This document shows positions 1 to 6,003 of a stretch of DNA of 30,462 nucleotides, piece after piece. Position numbers and translations under genes: made by a program. The notes beneath the pieces are model-generated. The model made no database searches. It saw nothing but the letters and a program-made list of their open reading frames with translations, and was not told the origin of the DNA. This DNA comes from CAYXZQ01 sp964469935 (GTDB taxonomy: Archaea > Nanobdellota > Nanobdellia > Woesearchaeales > DSVV01): assembly GCA_964469935.1 (NCBI GenBank), contig CAYXZQ010000020.1, positions 1 through 30,462 on the forward strand. Reading direction: 5' to 3'. The stretch's first letter is position 1. Every line of letters begins with the position of its first letter.

Positions 1-484
1 TTTTCATCCTGCCAGGAAAAGGGACAGTACATTTGGAATGGTCAAAAAGGAGGTATCAGGTCTCATGGCTGAGATCAGGAAAAGAAAATGGAATGGCGTG
101 ATTCTTGCTCCTGAGACCACTGGGAAGCAGAGCCAGTTCGGCGACCTTGATGAGCTCCTCAGGCTGAGAAAGGAGATCGGCTGCGGGCTCTGTACCGATT
201 TTGCCCACCTCTATGCCAGGCACAGTGGAAGGCTGGATTTCGGCGAGGTCTGCAGCAGGCTCAAGGGTATAGGCCATGTCCATGCCCATTTCTCAGGCAT
301 AGAGTTCACCGAGAAGGGGGAGAAGCGGCACTTAAGGATGGAGAAGGATTTCTTCAGGCCTCTTGCGAAAGAGATAATCAGGAGGGACATGGACATCACA
401 ATAATCTCAGAATCGCCAAAACCCATGGAGGATGCGCTCAGGATGAGGGAGGTCCTGCTCGAAATAAAACCACAACCTATTTAA
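1..484 (+). CDS. Endonuclease IV-like AP endonuclease, C-terminal part (5' end outside window)
   Basis: The reading frame is open from the first full codon (base 2) to the TAA at 482-484, so the gene begins upstream of the window; the ATG at 38 is probably internal. The visible part resembles the C-terminal half of the endonuclease IV (Nfo) TIM barrel, which cuts DNA 5' of abasic sites using three metal ions. Candidate metal ligands, numbered from the ATG at 38, are the Glu of APETTG, the His of CTDFAHLYA, the pair in HVHAHFSG and the Glu in IISESP. This order matches the family. The next gene begins 24 bp downstream. Archaeal endonuclease IV-like proteins also include xylose-isomerase-like barrels of unknown function, so the enzyme activity is likely but not certain. 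Confidence 0.75.
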   Translation, partial: FHPARKRDSTFGMVKKEVSGLMAEIRKRKWNGVILAPETTGKQSQFGDLDELLRLRKEIGCGLCTDFAHLYARHSGRLDFGEVCSRLKGIGHVHAHFSGIEFTEKGEKRHLRMEKDFFRPLAKEIIRRDMDITIISESPKPMEDALRMREVLLEIKPQPI

Positions 485-487
485 ATA
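479..487 (+). promoter_or_regulatory. TATA-like box for the PIN-domain gene
   Basis: ATTTAAATA lies 22-30 nt before the ATG at 509 and overlaps the stop codon of the upstream gene. This spacing fits a leaderless archaeal transcript, and no Shine-Dalgarno sequence is seen before the start. Confidence 0.5.
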
Positions 488-508
488 CCCCGTTTATCCT
501 CAAAAAAG

Positions 509-895
509 ATGCCGGATTACCAGAAGATAGCCCTTGACACCAATTTCCTGCTGATTCCGGGCCAGTTCGGTGTCGATATCTTCGATGAGATGCAGAGAAG
601 GCTAGATTTCAGGTACAAGGTGTTCATCCTGTCAGGAACCATGGATGAGCTTGACAGGATAATCGAAAAAGATAAAAATAAGGACAAAATTGCAGCAAAC
701 ATCTCAAGGGAGCTCATAAAAGCAAAAGATATAAATATCATCACCTCAGAGCCAGGTGAGGATGTCGATGACGGGCTCGTGTCTCTCTCAGGAAAAGGCT
801 ACATAATAGCTACCCAGGACATGGAGCTCAAGAGGCGCATCCCGCACAGGAAGATAGTGCTGAGGCAGAGAAAATATATCCAACTGGTGAGATAA
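509..895 (+). CDS. PIN-domain ribonuclease, Fcf1/Utp24-like (COG1412 type)
   Basis: The 128-aa protein is a single PIN domain. Acidic residues sit where the family binds catalytic metal: D10 in ALDTN, E47 in TMDELD, D85/D87/D88 in DVDDG and D104 in ATQDME. The eukaryotic relatives Fcf1/Utp24 cut pre-rRNA; the archaeal role is thought to be RNA processing. In many archaea this gene lies next to aIF2-gamma, rpoE' and spt4. Here rpoE' and spt4 follow directly, but aIF2-gamma is replaced upstream by an AP endonuclease. The stop TAA is immediately followed by the rpoE' ATG, which indicates co-transcription. It is not a toxin-type VapC: there is no antitoxin partner and the neighbours are informational genes. 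Confidence 0.8.
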   Translation: MPDYQKIALDTNFLLIPGQFGVDIFDEMQRRLDFRYKVFILSGTMDELDRIIEKDKNKDKIAANISRELIKAKDINIITSEPGEDVDDGLVSLSGKGYIIATQDMELKRRIPHRKIVLRQRKYIQLVR

Positions 896-1489
896 ATGTT
901 TTACAAGATCAAACTTTCAGACCACATAAGGCTTCCGCCTGACATGTTCGGGCTTGAGCTTGAAGATGCGCTGATGAAGAGGATCAGGCACAAGTTCGAG
1001 GGCTACATCTCCAAGGAGATAGGCGTGGTCATCGACGTAAGCGCCATCGGCAAGATAGGCGAGGGAGTCATACTTCCGGGAGACGGCGCGCCGTTCTACC
1101 AGGTGGAGTTCGAGCTCCTCACTTTCAAGCCGGAGCTCCAGGAGGTCCTCAACGGAAGGATCAAGGACATAGCCGAGTTCGGGGCTTTCATTACGCTCGG
1201 ACCTGTCGAGGGCATGATACACGTATCCCAGACAATGAACGACTATGTATCTTTCGGAAAGGACAAGGTCCTGCAGGGCAAGGAATCCAAGCGCAGCCTG
1301 AAGGTGGGCGACCTCTGCAGGGCAAGGGTCATCGCCTATTCCTACAAGGACATCAGCAACCCGAAGCTCGGGCTCACCATGAGGCAGCCGGGACTCGGCA
1401 AGCTCGAATGGCTCGAGGAGGACAGGACGCAGAAATCAGCCCCTGCAAAGGCGACATCGCCTAAACAGGCCAAGGGTGGCAAAAAATGA
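896..1489 (+). CDS. rpoE: DNA-directed RNA polymerase subunit E' (Rpo7)
   Basis: The 197-aa protein is Rpo7, the archaeal counterpart of eukaryotic Rpb7. With Rpo4 it forms the stalk of RNA polymerase, which binds emerging RNA and helps open the promoter. Residues 1-80 are the RNP-like tip domain (start MFYKIKLSDHIRLPP). Residues about 83-165 are an S1/OB domain with the pattern GRIKDIAEFGAFITLGPVEG and IHVSQ. The last ~20 residues are a Lys/Ala/Pro-rich tail beyond the usual family end. The start codon follows the PIN gene stop with no gap. The spt4 gene lies 43 bp downstream, the order usual in archaea. Confidence 0.95.
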   Translation: MFYKIKLSDHIRLPPDMFGLELEDALMKRIRHKFEGYISKEIGVVIDVSAIGKIGEGVILPGDGAPFYQVEFELLTFKPELQEVLNGRIKDIAEFGAFITLGPVEGMIHVSQTMNDYVSFGKDKVLQGKESKRSLKVGDLCRARVIAYSYKDISNPKLGLTMRQPGLGKLEWLEEDRTQKSAPAKATSPKQAKGGKK

Positions 1490-1532
1490 TGAAAATCAGG
1501 TTTTTCAGCATTTTTGACCAAAAGGTGCAAAA

Positions 1533-1721
1533 ATGAGCAAGAAGAAAGTATGCAAGAAATGCAAGATATTCGTGGAAGGCCCGGAATGCCCCATCTGCAA
1601 AGGGCAGTCTTTCTCGACAAATTGGCAGGGAAGGGTGTATGTCGTCGACCCTGCAAAGTCTGAGGTTGCTGAGAAGGTCGGGTTGAAGGTCAAGGGAGAA
1701 TACGCAATCAAGGCAAGGTGA
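1533..1721 (+). CDS. spt4: Transcription elongation factor Spt4 (RpoE'')
   Basis: The 62-aa zinc protein pairs with Spt5 to keep RNA polymerase processive. C7 and C10 plus C19 and C22 (CKKC and CPIC) form the zinc site, followed by the conserved segment around NWQGRVYVVDPAKSEVAEK. The length is normal for archaeal Spt4. AAGGTG at 1520-1525 is a plausible ribosome binding site. The stop codon overlaps a GTG of the next frame, and the S24e ATG lies 2 bp beyond, so translation is probably coupled. Confidence 0.95.
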   Translation: MSKKKVCKKCKIFVEGPECPICKGQSFSTNWQGRVYVVDPAKSEVAEKVGLKVKGEYAIKAR

Positions 1722-1723
1722 AA

Positions 1724-2486
1724 ATGGAGATAGAGCTAGTAAAAGAAAAAGAGACACCGCTTCTTTCAAGGAAAAGGATCACTGCATGGGCAACATTTCA
1801 GGGGCCCACGCCGTCAAGGGTGCAGATACTCAAGGAGACTGCAAAAGTCCTCAAGACAGACGAGAGCCTGATATCCATCAGGCACATATACACGAGATTC
1901 GGTCACGAGAGGGTCAAGCTGATAATCCATGTCTACAATGACCATGACACGATGGTGATGCTCGAGGGCAAGGGCCTGGTCGAAAAGCACAAGCAGAAAG
2001 AGCAGGCAGACGTAAAGAAAGAGGAGCCAGCAAAAGAAGAGAAATCTGAAGATAAGCCGAAAGAAGAGAAGCCTGAGGAGCCAGCCAAGGAAGAGAAGGC
2101 AGAGGAGCCAGCCAAGGAAGAGAAGGCAGGGGAGCCAGCCAAGGAAGAGAAGGCAGAGGAGCCAGCCAAGGAAGAGAAGGCAGAGNNNNNNNNNNNNNNN
2201 NNNNNNNNNNNNNNNNNNNNNNNNNNNNNNNNNNNNNNNNNNNNNNNNNNNNNNNNNNNNNNNNNNNNNNNNNNNNNNNNNNNNNGAAGAGAAGGCAGAG
2301 GAGCCAGCCAAGGAAGAGAAGGCAGAGGAGCCAGCCAAGGAAGAGAAGGCAGAGGAGCCAGCCAAGGGAGAGAAGGCAGAGGAGCCGGCCAAGGGAGAGA
2401 AGGCAGAGGAGCCAGCCAAGGAAGAGAAGGCAGAGAAGCCCAAGGAAGATGCACCGGCTGATTCTCCTGAAGAAAAAAAGGAATGA
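1724..2486 (+). CDS. rps24e: Ribosomal protein S24e with long EEKAEEPAK-repeat tail (interrupted by assembly gap)
   Basis: Residues 1 to about 98 are the S24e core of the small ribosomal subunit (MEIELVKEKETPLLSRKR..., with YTRFGHERVKLIIHVY). ATG 1724 is preferred over GTG 1718 because AGGTGA at 1716-1721 lies just before it. After the core comes a very acidic tail made of EEKAEEPAK units: four full units and a fragment before the run of N, and five or more after. A 100-N gap at 2186-2285 interrupts it. The frame before the gap is phase 2 and the frame after it is phase 0, so an exact 100-nt gap would break the gene. A true gap of 12+27n nt would restore it, and the N run is evidently a placeholder. 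In the restored frame the protein ends in APADSPEEKKE at TGA 2484-2486. Reading straight through the N run gives a spurious Arg/Gly-rich frame. Confidence 0.85.
2063..2435 (+). repeat. 27-bp coding minisatellite in rps24e tail
   Basis: Near-identical 27-bp units, each encoding EEKAEEPAK, run head to tail on both sides of the N gap. At least nine copies are visible. Variants are mostly single-base: KPEE in the first unit, AGEP in the third, and GEK in place of EEK in two late units. The high identity between units explains the failed assembly here and predicts copy-number variation. Confidence 0.9.
2186..2285. other. Assembly gap (100 N)
   Basis: Exactly 100 N, the usual placeholder for a gap of unknown size. 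It sits inside the minisatellite. The coding phase on both sides requires a real length divisible by three; the repeat register (…EEKAE before, EEKAE… after) predicts 12+27n nt. Confidence 0.95.
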
Positions 2487-2492
2487 TAGATA

Positions 2493-2672
2493 ATGGGAAA
2501 AAAACAGAGAAAGCCCAAGAAGACGAGCAAGGTGTCTGGCAATTACGAAGTGTCCGGCAGCGAGCTGAAGCGAAAGAACAAGTTCTGCCCAAAATGCGGG
2601 GATGGTGTGTTCCTTGCTCAGCACAAGGGAAGACTCACATGCGGCAGATGCCATTACATGGAGAAGCTCTGA
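2493..2672 (+). CDS. rps27ae: Ribosomal protein S27ae (zinc ribbon)
   Basis: This is a 59-aa ORF starting MGKKQRKPKK. The zinc ribbon is C32-P-K-C35 and C50-G-R-C53, with FLAQHKGRLTCGRCHY between and after, which is diagnostic for archaeal S27ae. The length matches the archaeal family, which lacks the ubiquitin fusion seen in eukaryotes. It begins 6 bp after the S24e stop; the S24e-S27ae pairing is conserved in archaea. The N-terminus is strongly basic, as expected for rRNA contact. Confidence 0.93.
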   Translation: MGKKQRKPKKTSKVSGNYEVSGSELKRKNKFCPKCGDGVFLAQHKGRLTCGRCHYMEKL

Positions 2673-2713
2673 ATCAACCATATGCCTGATTCTGGATTCG
2701 GAAACCTGTTTCT

Positions 2714-3349
2714 TTATTTCAGGACCCTGCCTGTCCTGAGGAACCACATCCGCAGGTCAAGCTCGGCAGGTGTTATATGCATCATGTCTGCAATCCTGTT
2801 GAATTTCTTCTCTATCTCAAGATATCTCCTTCTATTAAGTGATTTCGGTATCTCTTCAATCACTCCGTGGTCTTTCATGTAGCGCAGGATGTGCCTGTCG
2901 AGTATCGATAGCCTGAAAAATCCGACATTCCTGAGGAAATGGGAGGCTTCCTTGTAGCCGAGCCCCTTTATGTTCTCTACAAGCCACTCCCGTGCTGCCG
3001 GCTCGCCCTTGCCAGCGACGATGGATTTTATCCTCCTCTTAATGTCCATGTGCTCCCTTGCCCTGATTATGAAGCCGGACTTGTTGTTATGGAACCTGTG
3101 GCCATGGCTTCTTATGCAGTCCCTAATGTCATCTTCGCTGTAGGTGCAGAATCCGACCGGCCCGAGCTCATCCTGGATAGCCATGCCTGACTCTGCCTTT
3201 GAATTAGCTGTCAGGATGCAGAAGCACAGCTCTGAGAACCACTGCCTGCTGCTTTTTGCAGAGAAAGCCCTGAACTGGCCGAGTCGCTTTTTTATGAGGC
3301 TAAGTATCTCCGCCGGCAAGTCCTCAAGCTCGTGGATAAGCCTATTCAT
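2714..3349 (-). CDS. ogg: 8-oxoguanine DNA glycosylase/AP lyase, archaeal Ogg2 type
   Basis: The 211-aa protein removes 8-oxoguanine from DNA and nicks the abasic site. The helix-hairpin-helix signature is at GLGYKEASHFLRNVGF, with the likely Schiff-base lysine K133, and the catalytic aspartate is D151 in LDRHILRYM. The 18-residue spacing equals that of the characterised Methanocaldococcus enzyme (K129/D147). The C-terminus (DLRMWFLRTGRVLK) is typical of Ogg2, where the last Lys contacts the base. The gene converges on the S27ae operon and is divergent from the small zinc-ribbon gene. A TATA-like box 22-31 nt upstream suggests a leaderless message. Confidence 0.88.
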   Translation of the reverse strand: MNRLIHELEDLPAEILSLIKKRLGQFRAFSAKSSRQWFSELCFCILTANSKAESGMAIQDELGPVGFCTYSEDDIRDCIRSHGHRFHNNKSGFIIRAREHMDIKRRIKSIVAGKGEPAAREWLVENIKGLGYKEASHFLRNVGFFRLSILDRHILRYMKDHGVIEEIPKSLNRRRYLEIEKKFNRIADMMHITPAELDLRMWFLRTGRVLK

Positions 3350-3370
3350 TTCATGCAGGATTCATCCGCG

Positions 3371-3382
3371 GTTTATAATTTT
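3371..3382 (-). promoter_or_regulatory. TATA-like box for ogg
   Basis: On the minus strand AAAATTATAAAC lies 22-33 nt ahead of the ogg ATG (3349), the distance expected when transcription starts at the start codon. Confidence 0.5.
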
Positions 3383-3448
3383 TATTGCCGCACCATGCCA
3401 TGATATTTTCTAAGCGCAATGAAGCATCCTGTCTGCACAAGATAAATC

Positions 3449-3458
3449 CTTATATACC
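3449..3458 (+). promoter_or_regulatory. TATA-like box upstream of the small zinc-ribbon gene
   Basis: CTTATATACC would place a transcription start near 3480, about 30-40 nt ahead of the GTG/ATG candidates at 3510 and 3522. Confidence 0.4.
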
Positions 3459-3521
3459 CTGTCTTATTTTGATGGATTATATCAGAACTGACAACAAAGG
3501 AAAGTGATTGTGATCGAAGTG

Positions 3522-3641
3522 ATGACGATAAAAGGAGGATGCCCCCTTTGCCGAAGAGATGTCAGGGGCAACACAGAGGTGAAATATTTCTGCAAAAGCT
3601 GCATGGTGCTTTTTGAAGAGCGGCATTTAAAAAAGATTTAA
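3522..3641 (+). CDS. 39-aa zinc-ribbon microprotein
   Basis: A short ORF with two Cys pairs, CPLC at residues 7-10 and CKSC at residues 24-27, spaced as in a zinc ribbon and separated by RRDVRGNTEVKYF. The ATG at 3522 is taken as start; GTG at 3510 would add four residues (VIEV). The stop TAA overlaps the TATA-like box of nadM, so the two genes are probably separate transcription units. No function is recognised. Similar single-ribbon proteins are common in archaea and are often thought to bind nucleic acid or protein partners. The regular Cys spacing and conserved-looking aromatic VLFEE end make this a real gene rather than chance. Confidence 0.65.
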   Translation: MTIKGGCPLCRRDVRGNTEVKYFCKSCMVLFEERHLKKI

Positions 3642-3644
3642 ATA
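3636..3644 (+). promoter_or_regulatory. TATA-like box for nadM
   Basis: ATTTAAATA lies 24-32 nt ahead of the nadM ATG (3668) and contains the stop codon of the preceding microprotein gene. No ribosome binding site is visible, fitting a leaderless message. Confidence 0.5.
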
Positions 3645-3667
3645 TAACCGGATTCTAATCAGGAATT

Positions 3668-4165
3668 ATGGCTATAGCCCTTTTCATAGGCAGGTTCCAG
3701 CCTTTCCACAACGGCCACCTGTGGGCGGTGAAGGAGATCCTGAAGAGATCAGATAAGGTGATAATAGGTATCGGGAGCAGCCAGTACCAGAAGACAGCAG
3801 TGAACCCTTTCTCAGCTGGCCAGAGGAAGGAGATGATTAGGGAGGCTCTCAAGTCAGAGGGAATCACGAGCTATGCCATATTCGAGATACCTGACCTTCA
3901 CTCTGATGATGAATGGGTCAGCCATGTATGCAGGATAATACCCCATTTCGACATAGTATTTACAGGAAGCCCTCTCTCGAAGAAGCTCTTCACCGAGAAG
4001 GGTTTTGTCGTGGAGCCGCTACCCCGCAACAGGAACATCAGCGCATCTGAGGTGAGACTAAGGATTCTGAAGGGCATGGAATGGAAGTCTTTGGTGCCTG
4101 AGCCCGTGGCAGGGATACTGAAACATATCGGCGCAGAAGAGAGGATAAAGAAATGCTCTTCTTGA
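3668..4165 (+). CDS. nadM: Nicotinamide-nucleotide adenylyltransferase (archaeal NadM)
   Basis: The 165-aa enzyme joins NMN and ATP to give NAD+ and pyrophosphate. The nucleotidyltransferase signature GRFQPFHNGH is at residues 8-17, and the second ATP-binding motif ISASEVR (usual form ISGTxIR) is near residue 126. GIGSSQ and NPFSAGQR also match archaeal NadM, whose usual length is 165-180 aa. The Gly/Thr of the ISGT loop are replaced by Ala/Ser, a conservative change. The gene has its own TATA-like box and converges on dnaJ with an 18-bp gap. Confidence 0.93.
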   Translation: MAIALFIGRFQPFHNGHLWAVKEILKRSDKVIIGIGSSQYQKTAVNPFSAGQRKEMIREALKSEGITSYAIFEIPDLHSDDEWVSHVCRIIPHFDIVFTGSPLSKKLFTEKGFVVEPLPRNRNISASEVRLRILKGMEWKSLVPEPVAGILKHIGAEERIKKCSS

Positions 4166-4183
4166 GGCGATGCCTATTGGTCG

Positions 4184-5314
4184 TCATCTCAGGGCTTCCT
4201 TGAGCTTCGAGAAGAGACCTCTTCCCGGGGATATGTCCTGCCGGGTCGATTTTGCGTACTCCATGAGAGCCTTCTTCTGGATAGAGCTGAGCTTCGTAGG
4301 GGTCTTGATGCTCGCCCTGACGTACTCATCCCCGCTGCCGTAGCCGTGGAGCTTCTGGATGCCCTTGCCCTTCAGCCTGAACAGGGTCCCTGTCTGAGTG
4401 CCTGAAGGGATCACCATCCTTGCCTTGCCGTCAAGGGTTGGGACCTCTATCTCGTCCCCGAAGACAGCCTGCACAAAGCTTATCGGTATCTCATAGTATA
4501 TGTCGTTGCCCCTCCTCTCGAAGAGCTCGTGCTCGAGTATGTGTATGGTTATGAAAAGGTCGCCCGGCGGCGAGTTCCTCTCTCCTGCCTCGCCCTCGTT
4601 AGCGATCCTCAGGTGCGAACCGGACTCTATGCCCGCAGGGACGGACACCTCTATCCTCCTGCTCTTCTCGACCCTGCCGGTCCCCCTGCAGGCATGGCAT
4701 TTCTTCCTAATTGTCTTTCCTTCGCCATGGCAGGCATTGCAGACGGTTGTCGTCGAGAACATGCCAAAAGGTGTCCTTGCGGTCCTCTTGATCTGCCCGC
4801 TACCCCCACATGTTTCGCATGCCACGATATCAGACTCGCTCTCAGCCCCTGTGCCTCCGCAGCTTTTGCAGAGCTCCATGCGCGGAATCGTGATGGTCTT
4901 CTTTGTCCCGAACGCAGCCTCCTCAAGCGTCACGTCCATCTCATACCTGAGGTCCGACCCTCTCCTAGGCCCTCTTTGCCGGCCTCCTCTTCCGAAGAAT
5001 GGGCTTCCTCCGAAGAATGCCTCGAATATTTCGTCAAACCCGTTCATGCCGAAACCGCCTATGTCAGAGAAGTCGAATCCCTGGAACCCGTTGAACTGCT
5101 CAGCGGTCGTACCGAACCTGTCGTACTGCTCCCTCCTCTTGTCGTCGCCGAGAACAGCCGCAGCCTCGTTTATTTCCTTGAACTTGTCAGACGCGTCCGG
5201 ATCCTTGTTGAGGTCTGGATGGTACTTCTTTGCAAGCCTCTTGTAAGCTTTCTTAATATCTTCCTTCGATGAATTTTTATTAACGCCAAGTATATTGTAG
5301 TAGTCCTTTGCCAT
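4184..5314 (-). CDS. dnaJ: Chaperone DnaJ (Hsp40), full type I
   Basis: The 376-aa co-chaperone stimulates DnaK ATPase and delivers unfolded clients. The J domain (1-70) has HPD at 32-34. A Gly/Phe-rich segment spans about 73-115. Four CxxCxGxG-type zinc repeats follow (CKSCGGTG, CETCGGSG, CNACHGEG, CHACRGTG), then the two C-terminal client-binding sandwiches. The ATG shares one base with the stop of the upstream HD gene (TGATG), so translation is coupled. It is the last gene of the chaperone block. In archaea this system is generally considered acquired from bacteria. Confidence 0.97.
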   Translation of the reverse strand: MAKDYYNILGVNKNSSKEDIKKAYKRLAKKYHPDLNKDPDASDKFKEINEAAAVLGDDKRREQYDRFGTTAEQFNGFQGFDFSDIGGFGMNGFDEIFEAFFGGSPFFGRGGRQRGPRRGSDLRYEMDVTLEEAAFGTKKTITIPRMELCKSCGGTGAESESDIVACETCGGSGQIKRTARTPFGMFSTTTVCNACHGEGKTIRKKCHACRGTGRVEKSRRIEVSVPAGIESGSHLRIANEGEAGERNSPPGDLFITIHILEHELFERRGNDIYYEIPISFVQAVFGDEIEVPTLDGKARMVIPSGTQTGTLFRLKGKGIQKLHGYGSGDEYVRASIKTPTKLSSIQKKALMEYAKSTRQDISPGRGLFSKLKEALR

Positions 5315-5961
5315 CAGCCTCTCCTCTCCTCGTTCTCCATCTCTTTTTGCAGCTCATCAGGACTGCTCCCTATTGCTGAGAATATCTCATCCTCGATACG
5401 TCTGATTTTCGCATTTATCTTTTCTGTCCTTGCAGCGTCTGCCTGCTCCCCGGGGTGGCTCTTTTTCCACCGTTGCATCCCTTCCTCATTCCGCTCAGCT
5501 ATGCTCACGAGCCTGTCATGGGCAACGCGCTTGTCCGCGTAATACACGACCTTCTCCTCCCAGGTAGACGGGGCTGCTTTGTCATCGATGACAGAGCTGT
5601 AGACATGGCTCCTGATGATCTTTGCAAGCTCTGGATACTTTTCCCTGAATAGCTCATAGCCGGCTTCATTGTGTTTCATCATGCTGAACCTTTTTTTCAA
5701 GCTTTTGTAGAATTCCATGTCCTCTTCAGAGGCATCGGGCAACTGCGAAAGGTCCCTGATGTCGACCGTCCTTGCGATGTCATGGAGGCTCGCCCCTGCC
5801 CTGACAAGGCCGACATCTATACCTATTCCAGCCTGCTCAAGCCTCCCGGCTAAAAAGACCGCAATCCTGGTCACCTGGCCGATATGCCTGCGTATGTTGA
5901 CCGGGATCCGGTAATCATCCAGGAGCTTTTCGCACTCCTCCTCTGTAGGGTATTTTGCCAT
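5314..5961 (-). CDS. HD-domain phosphohydrolase-like protein
   Basis: The 215-aa protein has the metal-binding pattern of the HD superfamily: H26, H60-D61 (SLHDIA), H97, H119 and D143 (YYADKRVAH). The superfamily hydrolyses phosphate esters, often of nucleotides; the substrate here is not evident. The C-terminal ~50 residues are charged and helical, likely a coiled coil. It sits between dnaK and dnaJ, 42 bp after dnaK, and its stop overlaps the dnaJ start, so it should be expressed with the chaperones. An HD enzyme at this position is not part of the classical hrcA-grpE-dnaK-dnaJ arrangement. Confidence 0.8.
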   Translation of the reverse strand: MAKYPTEEECEKLLDDYRIPVNIRRHIGQVTRIAVFLAGRLEQAGIGIDVGLVRAGASLHDIARTVDIRDLSQLPDASEEDMEFYKSLKKRFSMMKHNEAGYELFREKYPELAKIIRSHVYSSVIDDKAAPSTWEEKVVYYADKRVAHDRLVSIAERNEEGMQRWKKSHPGEQADAARTEKINAKIRRIEDEIFSAIGSSPDELQKEMENEERRG

Positions 5962-6003
5962 GATAGTTCATGAATGAAAATCAATGAAATGAAAAAAATA
6001 AAA

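Noticed and set aside
2063..2435. Possible CRISPR array (regular 27-bp repeats)
   Set aside because: The units are contiguous without spacers and keep one reading frame through S24e, so this is a coding minisatellite.
1718..2461. Single continuous frame through the N gap ending in Arg/Gly-rich repeats
   Set aside because: The frame after the gap is wrong. The post-gap frame that continues EEKAEEPAK ends at 2486, and the Arg/Gly text is an out-of-phase reading of the same repeat.
1814..2747. Long minus-strand open frames over the S24e repeat (Leu/Ser/Pro-rich)
   Set aside because: Antisense shadows of a stop-poor repeat; no ribosome binding site, and protein composition typical of reversed Lys/Glu codons.
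4500..5272. Long plus-strand open frames opposite dnaJ
   Set aside because: Shadows of dnaJ, whose domains are complete on the minus strand.
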